Assembly (NCBI RefSeq): GCF_004364335.1
Contig: NZ_SOCR01000013.1
Location: forward strand, 62,001 to 126,000
Direction of reading: 5' to 3'
Length of the DNA stretch: 64,000 bases
From: Pseudomonas graminis
GTDB lineage: Bacteria; Pseudomonadota; Gammaproteobacteria; Pseudomonadales; Pseudomonadaceae
Made by a program: the position numbers and the translations under genes. Of this stretch, positions 51,015-59,458 are shown one piece after another (within the stretch, counting starts at the first letter, position 1; each line of letters opens with the position of its first letter). The notes beneath the pieces were generated by a model. The model was not told the origin of the DNA. It worked only from the letters and a program-made list of their open reading frames with translations, and did no database searches.

Positions 51015-52583
51015 ATGAAGCCGCTGTACCTGATATCGACCAGGCTTGCCCCGTCCGCGCTGACCAAAGCACTGATTGGATTCATTGCTTTGGTGTGTCT
51101 TTCGTTGATCCTGGCTACCGCCTGGCAAATGAAACAGTCGCGCAATGAGCGCATCGCCACCGCCAAAATTTCAGTGTCGAATATCGTTCTCGCCGCCGAA
51201 CAACTAGCCCAGGACACCCTACGGCAGGCCGATAACACGCTTCGCGACCTGGTGGAGCGCGTGGAGCACGACGGGGTTGATGGTGACCAGCGAGTTCGAC
51301 TCGAAAAGCTGATGGCTCAGGCCGTGGTGAACGTGGATGGCATTCAGGGGCTGTTCATCTACGACGCCCAAGGCAACTGGGTCGCCAGCTCGTTGTCCCA
51401 GGGCACACCGCTGAAAAACAACGGCGACCGCGCGTACTTCATCTACCACCGCGACAATGCCGATGTGTCCATCCACATCGGCTCCATTGTCGAGAGTCGC
51501 AGCACGGGGGACATGGTCATCCCGATCAGCCGACGCATCAATGGGGACGACGGTACATTTGCAGGTGTGGCGTTGGCGACCGTGCCCGTTGCCTATTTCC
51601 AGACTTTCTTCAAACGCATGGATGTGGACGACAAGGGCGTGATTTTCCTTGCGCTGAACAACGGCGACCTCCTGGCCCGGCGACCGACGCTCACCGCACT
51701 GATGACGACCAATGTCGCCAAAGGTGATCTTTTCACGCTGTACCTGCCTTATAGCGACAGCGGTAACGCCGTGATCAAGTCCGTCGTGGATGGAGTGGAA
51801 AGGATCTACGCCTACCGGCGTGTGGCCGGATTACCCATCGTCGCCGCCGCTGGCGTGTCCTGCGAGCATGTATTCGCGCCGTGGTGGGACTATGCGTACC
51901 GGTCAATGGCCTCGATCGCTCTGATCACTTTCGCTCTGGTTTTGCTGGGCTTGCTGTTGTACAGGCAAATTCAGCACCTCATCACGGCGGAAAACGACCT
52001 GAACATCGCCAGAACCGAGCTGGAGGTCATTGCCCGCACCGACAGCCTGACCCATCTGGCCAACCGCCGTTGCTTCGACGCGACCTTGCACCAGGAATGG
52101 GGACGTGCCACCCGGAACAAGTCATTTATTGCCATTATTTTGCTGGATATTGACTGGTTCAAACAATACAACGACCGCTACGGCCATCTACAGGGGGACG
52201 ACTGCCTGAGCGAGGTCGCAGGCATTATCGGGAGCTGCATCAACAGGCCCAGCGACTTGGCGGCACGGTATGGCGGCGAAGAGTTTGTGATTTTGTTACC
52301 TGAAACACATTTGGCAGGGGCCCTGATCATTGCCGAAAAGGTCAGGTCGGCTATTGAAAGCGCGGGCATCGCACACGCCACCAGCCCCCTGGGCAATGTG
52401 ACCATCAGTTCCGGTGTCGTGGCAATCAACGCGCCCGGAAAGGAGGGCTATAAAGCCGCCATGGAGGAAGCAGACCGGCTTCTGTATCGCGCCAAAACCA
52501 AAGGCCGCAACCGTGTCGAGGGGCAATTGCTCGAAAACGACGGTTTCGCTGCCAACTTAATCCTTTTGCGACGAGATGCCTAA
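51015..52583 (+). CDS. Membrane diguanylate cyclase with periplasmic sensor domain
   Basis: A 522-residue c-di-GMP synthase. TM1 is about 17-38 and a periplasmic double-Cache-like domain (about 45-285) contains LFIYDAQGNWVASSL and VIPISRRINGDDGTFAGV. TM2 is about 292-315, followed by a GGDEF domain (about 345-510). The active-site loop reads RYGGEEFVILLP. The RPSD motif five residues before GGEEF is an intact inhibitory I-site. The ATG at 51015 lacks a strong ribosome site. It could supply c-di-GMP to NfrB, but any such link is inference. Confidence 0.92.
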   Translation: MKPLYLISTRLAPSALTKALIGFIALVCLSLILATAWQMKQSRNERIATAKISVSNIVLAAEQLAQDTLRQADNTLRDLVERVEHDGVDGDQRVRLEKLMAQAVVNVDGIQGLFIYDAQGNWVASSLSQGTPLKNNGDRAYFIYHRDNADVSIHIGSIVESRSTGDMVIPISRRINGDDGTFAGVALATVPVAYFQTFFKRMDVDDKGVIFLALNNGDLLARRPTLTALMTTNVAKGDLFTLYLPYSDSGNAVIKSVVDGVERIYAYRRVAGLPIVAAAGVSCEHVFAPWWDYAYRSMASIALITFALVLLGLLLYRQIQHLITAENDLNIARTELEVIARTDSLTHLANRRCFDATLHQEWGRATRNKSFIAIILLDIDWFKQYNDRYGHLQGDDCLSEVAGIIGSCINRPSDLAARYGGEEFVILLPETHLAGALIIAEKVRSAIESAGIAHATSPLGNVTISSGVVAINAPGKEGYKAAMEEADRLLYRAKTKGRNRVEGQLLENDGFAANLILLRRDA

Positions 52584-52647
52584 AGTTTACAACCCTGAGT
52601 CGATAGTGTTTCAAGCACCTAGATACTATTGAAGACAGGAATCACGC

Positions 52648-54267
52648 ATGCGACTTAGAAACCTCAACCTCGCTCCACGGGCGGCCCTGTTCTTCGCTTC
52701 GATCATCATTTTGGTGTGTGTGCTGGGCGTATTCGCCGTCCTGCAAATGGGCAAGCTGAGGGACTCCGAGAAAGACGTCGAACTCAACTGGATGGCCAGC
52801 ATTCGACAAACGGCGTTGATGAACAATGCCGCCCTTCGCCTCAGGCTCGAAACCCAGCGAGGCCTTGCAGACCCTCAGTCCATCGAAAAGAACATTGAAA
52901 GTTTCGCGGGCTATCGCAAGGCGTTCACCGACGCGGTCACAGCTTATGAGCCACTCATCGCCAGTGATAAAGAGCGTTCATTTTATACCCCGGTAAAAAA
53001 CAGCGCCGATGCTTACGCCAAGCAACTGGATATTCTCGCGCCGTTAATGAGACAGGGCGATATAGCGGCAGCCGTCAACCTCGTGAGCACCGGCATCCGC
53101 CCGCTGACGAACACGATGGAAACACAGATCAAAGAACTGACCCTCTTCAATGACGAAGGCGCCGCGCAGGCCGGACAAACCGCAACCGGACTCTATGACA
53201 ACGGCCTATGGCTGGTGGTCGGGCTGATCACGGCTGTCGTCATCCTGACGATTGGTTTGGCATTACTACTGACCAAAAGCATTACCAACCCGATCAATGA
53301 TGCGCTGTCTGTCGCCGAACGTATCGCCGCCAGTGACCTCTCCAGGGAAGTTTTGGTCAGCGGCACTGATGAAGCCGGGCGCCTGTTGAAGGCGCTCTCT
53401 CAGATGCAGACAAACCTTCGCGCCACCATCCTGCAGATATCCGACTCCTCCACCCAACTGGCGTCTGCGTCTGAAGAGATGACGGTTGTGACTGAGGAAT
53501 CCAGTCGGGGCCTGGTTTCCCAGAACGACGAAGTCAATCAGGCGGCCACAGCGGTCACCGAAATGAGCGCAGCCGTTGATGAGGTCGCACGTAACGCGGA
53601 GTCGGCTTCCGAGGAGTCAAAGCGGACCCAGGGCTATACCGAGGTGGGTCTGGCGCGCGTGGCTCAGACGCTGATGTCCATCCAGAAGCTGAACGGTAAC
53701 GTTGAAAACACCAGCGTACAGATTCAAGGATTGTCAGAGCGTGCCCAGAGCATCACTAAGGTGGTCGAAGTGATCAGGGCCATTGCAGAGCAAACCAATC
53801 TGTTGGCGTTGAACGCTGCGATCGAAGCTGCCCGCGCCGGCGAGCAAGGCCGTGGTTTCGCGGTGGTGGCTGACGAAGTGAGGGCCTTGGCCCATCGTAC
53901 CCAGGCTTCAACCCAGGAAATCGAGCAGATGATTGCGGCCATCCAGAACGATTCCGACCTGGCCGTGAAGGCGATGAACACAAGCAGGGATCTGGCGACC
54001 GAATCACTGGGTGTTGCCCAAGAAGCCAGTACCTCACTGGATCAGATATCCACGGCCATTATTCAAATTAATGAACGTAACCTGATGATCGCAACAGCCT
54101 CTGAAGAGCAGTCCCACGTTGCCCGAGAAGTCGACCGGAATCTGGTCAGCATCCGCGAGCTTGCGATTCAGAGTTCTGCGGGCGCCGCCCAGACAGCAAC
54201 CGCGTGTGGCGAAATGTCAAAGCTGGCGGTTAACTTAAATCAGTTGGTCAACAAATTCGTGGTGTGA
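52648..54267 (+). CDS. Methyl-accepting chemotaxis protein (four-helix-bundle sensor)
   Basis: A 539-residue transmembrane chemoreceptor. TM1 lies at about 13-34, a 4HB_MCP-type periplasmic helical bundle at 35-190 and TM2 at about 193-213. HAMP follows at about 214-268 with TKSITNPINDALSVAERIA. The signalling domain has the hairpin tip AEQTNLLALNAAIEAARAGEQGRGFAVVADEVRALAHR. The C-terminus lacks a CheR/CheB-tethering pentapeptide. It lies 64 bases after the diguanylate cyclase on the same strand. The ligand is unknown. Confidence 0.93.
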   Translation: MRLRNLNLAPRAALFFASIIILVCVLGVFAVLQMGKLRDSEKDVELNWMASIRQTALMNNAALRLRLETQRGLADPQSIEKNIESFAGYRKAFTDAVTAYEPLIASDKERSFYTPVKNSADAYAKQLDILAPLMRQGDIAAAVNLVSTGIRPLTNTMETQIKELTLFNDEGAAQAGQTATGLYDNGLWLVVGLITAVVILTIGLALLLTKSITNPINDALSVAERIAASDLSREVLVSGTDEAGRLLKALSQMQTNLRATILQISDSSTQLASASEEMTVVTEESSRGLVSQNDEVNQAATAVTEMSAAVDEVARNAESASEESKRTQGYTEVGLARVAQTLMSIQKLNGNVENTSVQIQGLSERAQSITKVVEVIRAIAEQTNLLALNAAIEAARAGEQGRGFAVVADEVRALAHRTQASTQEIEQMIAAIQNDSDLAVKAMNTSRDLATESLGVAQEASTSLDQISTAIIQINERNLMIATASEEQSHVAREVDRNLVSIRELAIQSSAGAAQTATACGEMSKLAVNLNQLVNKFVV

Positions 54268-54390
54268 ACCAAAGGCAGATCACTGAAACGCCGTGTACTC
54301 AACAATGCTTCGTTTCAAGCGATGTTCATCTCACCCTCCGCAGCCCACGACTTTTCAACAAAGCAACCGAAGAAAAGTCCCGTTCAGATT

Positions 54391-54433
54391 TTTACGGTTT
54401 TTTTACGGCGCATGCTTTGTCCATACCGATAAT
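54391..54433 (+). promoter_or_regulatory. Candidate K+-responsive (KdpE-box-like) promoter of kup
   Basis: Two exact TTTACGG units at 54391-54397 and 54402-54408 are spaced 11 bases, one helical turn. They are followed, 17 bases after 54410, by GATAAT (54428-54433) as a -10 with no recognisable -35. OmpR-family KdpE binds a similar T-rich direct repeat overlapping -35. Transcription would start near 54440, leaving a leader of about 170 bases with a stem at 54512-54533. Confidence 0.45.
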
Positions 54434-54511
54434 GGGCAAATATTTTCCACCCCCCTGTCACCGTGCAATAAGGCGACTGTGCAGCTTTAGCCGCGGTTGC
54501 CTGCCATCTGC

Positions 54512-54533
54512 GTCGCCAGCCAAGCATGGCGAC
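54512..54533 (+). other. Stem-loop in the kup leader
   Basis: GTCGCCA and TGGCGAC form a seven-base stem with an eight-base loop, 77 bases before the kup start. Nothing else stands out in the 343-base gap besides the T-rich promoter motif. Confidence 0.4.
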
Positions 54534-54610
54534 CTGTGCGGCGGGTCCATCCAGTTTGGCTCTGAATCCCATGAAATTGCGCTTCGGCCAGCCCCTTCGA
54601 GACGCAAAAA

Positions 54611-56512
54611 TTGAGTGATAACCGAACGAGCTCTGCTGAAACCAATGCGCCAAAAACGTCAGCCGCCGCGATGCTGATTGCTGCAGTCGGCGTGGTGTAC
54701 GGCGATATAGGAACCAGCCCCCTTTACACACTCAAAGAGGTCTTCTCAGGTCATTACGGTGTCCAGCCGAACGAGGCCAGTGTGCTGGGTATCCTGTCGC
54801 TGATTTTCTGGTCCCTCATCTGGGTAGTGTCCGCGAAATACGTCCTGTTCATCCTGCGCGCAGACAATCAAGGCGAAGGCGGGATCATGGCGTTGACGGC
54901 ATTGGCACGGCGTGCGGCCGCACCCTATCCCCTGCTCGGCAAAACCCTGGTGTTGCTCGGGGTCTTCGGCGCCTCGCTGTTTTATGGCGACAGCATGATT
55001 ACGCCGGCCATCTCCGTGCTCTCGGCCGTTGAAGGGCTGGAACTCGCTTTTGACGGTATAGAACGCTGGGTGGTGCCGCTGTCTGTAGTGGTCCTGGTCG
55101 GCTTGTTTTTGATACAGAAGCACGGCACGGCGCGCCTCGGCGTGTTGTTCGGGCCGATAATGGTGCTGTGGTTTACAGTGCTGGGGGCGCTCGGCATCTA
55201 CGGCATCTTGCAGCGCCCGGAAGTGCTTCGGGCGTTGAATCCATTCTGGGCAGTCCATTTCTTCGCGGCCAATCCAGGCATAGGCATCACCATACTGGGC
55301 GCAGTTGTGCTGGCCCTGACGGGTGCTGAAGCCTTATATGCCGACATGGGGCACTTCGGACGCAAGCCGATTTCGCGCGCCTGGTTCTTGTTGGTACTGC
55401 CGGGCCTGGCGCTGAATTACTTTGGGCAGGGCGCGCTGATACTGGGCAACCCGGAAGCTGTGCGAAATCCGTTTTACCTGCTGGCGCCCGAGTGGGCCCT
55501 GCTGCCAATGGTCGCGCTGTCGACGCTGGCAACCATCATCGCGTCTCAAGCGGTAATTTCCGGCGCGTTCTCACTCACGCGTCAAGCCATTCAACTGGGC
55601 TATGTGCCGCGGATGTTCATCCAGCACACTTCAAGTCAGGAACAGGGGCAGATCTACATTGGCGCCGTTAACTGGACGCTGATGGCGGGCGTTGTGCTGC
55701 TGGTCATCGGCTTTGAATCGTCCAGTGCCCTGGCGGCCGCTTATGGCGTAGCGGTGACGGGCACGATGCTGATCACCACGATTCTGGCTTCCTCAGTCGT
55801 GTTGCTGCTCTGGAAAACACCGCGCTGGTTTGCGATTCCCATGTTGTTGGGGTTTTTACTGGTCGACATTCTTTTCTTCAGTGCCAACGCGGCCAAGATT
55901 CTCCAGGGAGGCGCTTTTCCCGTGGTCGCGGGCATCGTTCTGTTCATCTTGATGACGACATGGAAGAAGGGCCGCAGGATTGTCCTCGAGAGGCTCGATG
56001 AAACATCGCTTCAGTTGCCCGCGTTCATCGACAGCATCCGCGCACAGTCCCCCCACCGTGTGCGCGGCACAGCGGTTTTCCTCACAGCCAAGGCCGATGG
56101 CGTGCCCCACGCGCTGCTGCACAATCTGTTGCACAACCAGGTGCTTCATGAGCGCGTGGTGTTGCTGACCGTGGTGTCGGAAGACACGCCCCGGGTATCG
56201 CCGGCCAGACGATTTGAAGTCCATGGGCAAGGAGAAGGCTTCTACCGGGTCAGTCTGCATTTTGGTTTCATCGAGGAACCTGATGTCCCTGCAGCGTTGA
56301 AGCTGTGCCAACTGCCAGACCTGCGTTTCGATCCGATGAAAACGACGTTTTTCGTCAGTCGCGAAACCGTTATTTCCACCCGTCGCACAGGCATGTCTCG
56401 CTGGAGAGAGGGCCTGTTTTCGATTTTGTTAAAGAATGCCAATGGCAACCTGAAGTACTTCAAGCTGCCGCTCAACCGTGTGATTGAGCTTGGAACGCAG
56501 GTCGAGATGTGA
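54611..56512 (+). CDS. kup: Low-affinity potassium transporter
   Basis: A 633-residue KUP/HAK/KT family K+ uptake protein. The signature VVYGDIGTSPLYTLKEVFSG is near residue 28, LRADNQGEGGIMALTALA near 80, and FGASLFYGDSMITPAISVLSAVEGLE near 118 follows in the expected order. About 12 membrane segments run to residue 450, then a cytoplasmic domain ends in FFVSRETVI...TGMSRWREGLF and NRVIELGTQVEM. It starts at TTG 54611 with weak ribosome signals; no in-frame ATG lies before the core. It is followed by a CorA-type gene on the same strand. Confidence 0.95.
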   Translation: MSDNRTSSAETNAPKTSAAAMLIAAVGVVYGDIGTSPLYTLKEVFSGHYGVQPNEASVLGILSLIFWSLIWVVSAKYVLFILRADNQGEGGIMALTALARRAAAPYPLLGKTLVLLGVFGASLFYGDSMITPAISVLSAVEGLELAFDGIERWVVPLSVVVLVGLFLIQKHGTARLGVLFGPIMVLWFTVLGALGIYGILQRPEVLRALNPFWAVHFFAANPGIGITILGAVVLALTGAEALYADMGHFGRKPISRAWFLLVLPGLALNYFGQGALILGNPEAVRNPFYLLAPEWALLPMVALSTLATIIASQAVISGAFSLTRQAIQLGYVPRMFIQHTSSQEQGQIYIGAVNWTLMAGVVLLVIGFESSSALAAAYGVAVTGTMLITTILASSVVLLLWKTPRWFAIPMLLGFLLVDILFFSANAAKILQGGAFPVVAGIVLFILMTTWKKGRRIVLERLDETSLQLPAFIDSIRAQSPHRVRGTAVFLTAKADGVPHALLHNLLHNQVLHERVVLLTVVSEDTPRVSPARRFEVHGQGEGFYRVSLHFGFIEEPDVPAALKLCQLPDLRFDPMKTTFFVSRETVISTRRTGMSRWREGLFSILLKNANGNLKYFKLPLNRVIELGTQVEM

Positions 56513-56596
56513 CCTGTGCAATCGATCAATGTGCAGAGCGGTCGCCGGTCAAAATGACTCGCTGGCCCATCCGCGAATTCGCCCTGACGGTGCTCA

Positions 56597-57580
56597 ATGT
56601 CTGATCAGCAAGCCAGTATTATTAATTGCGCCGCCTACAAACAGGGGCACAAGGCGCAGAGTTTCCCTATTGATGACATCAGCGAGGTCATGAGCCGGCC
56701 CGATACATTTGTGTGGGTGGGGCTGCTTGAACCCGATGATGCGTTGCTGACAAAAATGCAGGAAGAGTTCGGCCTTCATGACTTGGCTGTGGAAGATGCC
56801 CGTCACGCTCATCAGAGTCCAAAGCTTGAAGAGTATGGAGACACGCTGTTTGTTGTCTTGTATTCGGCCAAACTGGTAGACGGAAAAATAGTGACTGGCG
56901 AGACGCATCTCTTCATTGGCGCCACGTTCATCCTGTCGGTCAGGCATGGCAATGCATTGAGTTATCGATCTGTCCGTGAACGGTGCGAGGACACGTCCGA
57001 CAAATTGGCCCAAGGCCCGGGGTATGTGTTGTACGCGCTGATCGATTTCGTTGTCGATCAATACCAGCCTTGCCTGAAGCACCTGCAGAAAGAGTTTCGG
57101 CGTCTGGAGGAGGAGTTGTTCAGCGTGCTGCCGCCCAAGGATAATCTCCAAAGCTTCTATCAGCTGAAAAACGAAATAATGGTGCTGGAAGCCGCTGCGG
57201 TTCCTTTGGCTGAAATCTGCACGGGGCTACTGAGGTTTCATGGAGATATCATTCCCAAAGAGTCACGGATTTATTACCGAGACATTCTGGATCACGTCGG
57301 GGGCATCACAGCCGATTGTGATCGTATGCGAGAGATGATCGCCGCGGCAATGCAGGTGGCTCTGGCGCAAATCACGATCCGTCAGAATGAAGTGGTTAAG
57401 AAGCTCGCGGGCTGGGGCGCCATACTCGCTGTGCCCACCATGGTATTCAGCCTGTATGGGATGAACTTCCAGGTCATGCCTGAGCTGGGTTGGAAATACG
57501 GTTATCCGGCGGCACTCACAGGCGTCATCCTGGGATGTTCGTTTCTCTACCGCAAGCTGCGAAAGGTCGGCTGGATATAG
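56597..57580 (+). CDS. CorA family divalent-cation transporter
   Basis: A 327-residue CorA-like channel. A cytoplasmic N-terminal domain contains FVWVGLLEPDDALLTKMQEEFGLHDLAVEDA (split), EEYGDTLFVVLYSA and long helices. Two C-terminal membrane segments follow, with the selectivity motif YGMN in FSLYGMNFQVMPELG near residue 293. The basic tail RKLRKVGWI is typical. It lies 84 bases after kup and may be cotranscribed. Mg2+, Ni2+/Co2+ or Zn2+ transport cannot be separated by sequence. Confidence 0.92.
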   Translation: MSDQQASIINCAAYKQGHKAQSFPIDDISEVMSRPDTFVWVGLLEPDDALLTKMQEEFGLHDLAVEDARHAHQSPKLEEYGDTLFVVLYSAKLVDGKIVTGETHLFIGATFILSVRHGNALSYRSVRERCEDTSDKLAQGPGYVLYALIDFVVDQYQPCLKHLQKEFRRLEEELFSVLPPKDNLQSFYQLKNEIMVLEAAAVPLAEICTGLLRFHGDIIPKESRIYYRDILDHVGGITADCDRMREMIAAAMQVALAQITIRQNEVVKKLAGWGAILAVPTMVFSLYGMNFQVMPELGWKYGYPAALTGVILGCSFLYRKLRKVGWI

Positions 57581-57590
57581 TGCTCCATGG

Positions 57591-57710
57591 TCACCGACGG
57601 TTTTTGGATCTTTTCGAATAGTGTGCGCCTAACTTTTCAAAGATGAAGGTTGCCAGACCGAATACACCGATCAATAAAATAATCATCATGCCCAAGTCGG
57701 AATGATTCAT
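57591..57710 (-). CDS. 39-residue single-span membrane protein
   Basis: The frame encodes MNHSDLG, a hydrophobic segment (about 8-24) and a basic tail (SKRSKNRR). ATG 57710 has AGGTGG five bases upstream. It is convergent with the CorA-type gene; only ten bases separate their stops. Its size and layout resemble small regulatory membrane peptides such as KdpF, but I see no sequence match. A longer frame to 57833 has no support. Confidence 0.55.
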   Translation of the reverse strand: MNHSDLGMMIILLIGVFGLATFIFEKLGAHYSKRSKNRR

Positions 57711-57783
57711 TTCGCCCACCTGCCTTCGTTGGAGTGTGCATGCTGAGTTAATTGACAGATAAAACAAGTGGCCGTGAGGTTTC

Positions 57784-57801
57784 TTTACGGTTTCTTGACT
57801 G
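57784..57801. promoter_or_regulatory. Second TTTACGG direct-repeat motif
   Basis: TTTACGG at 57784-57790 is followed 11 bases later by TTGACTG at 57795-57801. It matches the kup-promoter motif in one half-site exactly and in spacing. It lies about 75 bases upstream of the small membrane-protein gene, although in the opposite orientation. Confidence 0.3.
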
Positions 57802-57907
57802 ACGTTATATAAGCGAACGGTGGCGCACGGCATCGGGCGGCACTGGACCTTTAGTTACCCGCCCGACGCTTGTTATTGCACTAATGGATTTTGCCCCTTT
57901 ACGCCGG

Positions 57908-59152
57908 TTAGAACAGCACGCCGGTCTCCGCAAGCACCCGAACCTGATCGCGCCGGGTACCGTTGTCACCGAAGGTCGAACCCGAGGCAGCATCTTCGGC
58001 ACGCACGTAAGCGAGCTCACCCCGGACGAAGAAACGACCGTCCTGATAGGTAGGCGTTGCCGTCAGCGACCAGGCGTTGGAGTCTGCCCCATACAGCAAG
58101 TTTGTCGGCGAGCAATCTTCGTCGGTTGAACAGTCCCCGCCCTTGCTGTCCAGATACTCGGCACGGGCGCCAATCGACCAGCGAGTCGAGAAACTGTACT
58201 TGGCCAGGAATGCGGCACCGTAGGTTTCAGCCCCGCGATCTATCCCGGCGTGTGAGTCTTCATCGACCCGTGTGTATTGCAGGTAGGGCGTGAGAACAAG
58301 CGCGCCGTCTGTGTGGGTAAAGATCAGGTTGTAAATCTGGCTGTTGTTCTGAGCAGTGGGCGTTGCAACCGACGACTTCGAATTACTGGAAAAATCTCCA
58401 CCGCCAATGACGCTTAACGTGTTAGCCGCATCAAGCGCGTATGAGAACGACCCCGTCACCCAGTTGTACTTTCCTGAATAGAAACCGTCGTTCACTGACA
58501 GGGCGGCATTTATGTTGCCGCTGGAATAGTTGACCTGCGCACCGCGACTGCTGGCAGGTTCCTGATTCCACAGCAGTCCGCGCTGGATGTTGATGTTCTG
58601 AAACGTAAAGGTCGACTCGGCGCCAATCAGGGTGGGCAGCGACCCGGCCATGACGGAGAATTCCGGGCTGATAACCGCCTTCAGATAACCAACTGGCACG
58701 TCGCCGTAAAGTCTGTCCACTGTCTTGTCAGACTTGAGGTATGGCGTACCCAGCGACGGTAGCGAATAAGACCCTGCCTGAATATAAAACTGCAGCGGCC
58801 CCTCGGTGCTCTGTACTTCTACCTGAGCATTGCTGACATCTGAAAGCGACGTGGAGTTGCCCGTGTCGGGGGCATCCACCACATGGTTCTGCCAGAGCCC
58901 TATCCCCGACAGTTGCCCGCTGACATAGACTTTCCCAAGGGGTCCGGCATCAATGGCAAAGGGGTTGTCATTGGGCTGCAAGGTACTGGAAAGACTGGGC
59001 GCAGCCAGTGGATCCGCTGTAGCGCTGGTTGCGACGAGCACTAAGGCAACCCCGCCGTAGATACGATGGAACAGTCGGGCATGTACAGAACGCTTCTGGC
59101 CCTCGGCGAAACCGTAAACAGAACTCGAATGACACGTGACGCACTGCTTCAT
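57908..59152 (-). CDS. Outer-membrane porin-type beta-barrel protein
   Basis: A 414-residue exported protein. The signal peptide core is HRIYGGVALVLVATSATA, ending near residue 47 after an unusually long 29-residue N-region. The mature part has alternating aromatic/glycine strands (GLLWNQEPASSRGAQVNYSS, YNWVTGSFSYALDAANTLSV, STRWSIGARAEYLDSKGG) and a C-terminal Phe, as BBP2/porin-2 family proteins do. GAGAG precedes ATG 59152. A CxxCH sequence in the signal region is most likely chance. The permeating solute is unknown. Confidence 0.83.
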   Translation of the reverse strand: MKQCVTCHSSSVYGFAEGQKRSVHARLFHRIYGGVALVLVATSATADPLAAPSLSSTLQPNDNPFAIDAGPLGKVYVSGQLSGIGLWQNHVVDAPDTGNSTSLSDVSNAQVEVQSTEGPLQFYIQAGSYSLPSLGTPYLKSDKTVDRLYGDVPVGYLKAVISPEFSVMAGSLPTLIGAESTFTFQNINIQRGLLWNQEPASSRGAQVNYSSGNINAALSVNDGFYSGKYNWVTGSFSYALDAANTLSVIGGGDFSSNSKSSVATPTAQNNSQIYNLIFTHTDGALVLTPYLQYTRVDEDSHAGIDRGAETYGAAFLAKYSFSTRWSIGARAEYLDSKGGDCSTDEDCSPTNLLYGADSNAWSLTATPTYQDGRFFVRGELAYVRAEDAASGSTFGDNGTRRDQVRVLAETGVLF

Positions 59153-59458
59153 AGTGATGCTCTCGATACCTTGAATAAACTGCGAGCAAGCCTACTTATT
59201 CGGGCATCAAGTTATCGTTGTCTTTTTTAAAGTCAGCGTAAAAATTCAATAAAAATCAGACTGTTGCCATGGCGCGCAAGGCTCAGTTTGAACAGACTGA
59301 TTCCGTTGCCCCTCAATCCACTCATCTTTGTTGCACGTCATCGAGGGCGTTGAAGACCAGTGAAGTTGCATCGATATCAAACGATGCCCGCACCCGCCCT
59401 TCTTCTCTTCAAATAGCGCTTTCGACCCGACAGGAACGAAAGACGCTAAACATGAGCC
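59153..59458. other. 306-bp divergent promoter region between porin and glgX
   Basis: AT-rich next to the porin start (about 59200-59260). It has no gene except a ten-codon frame (59452-59484) that starts just ahead of glgX and overlaps its start in another frame. No strong promoter or operator sequence could be singled out. Confidence 0.4.

Noticed and set aside
59092..59152. CxxCH haem-binding motif at the porin N-terminus
   Set aside because: It lies before the signal-peptide core and would be removed; the rest of the protein is a beta-barrel without cytochrome features.
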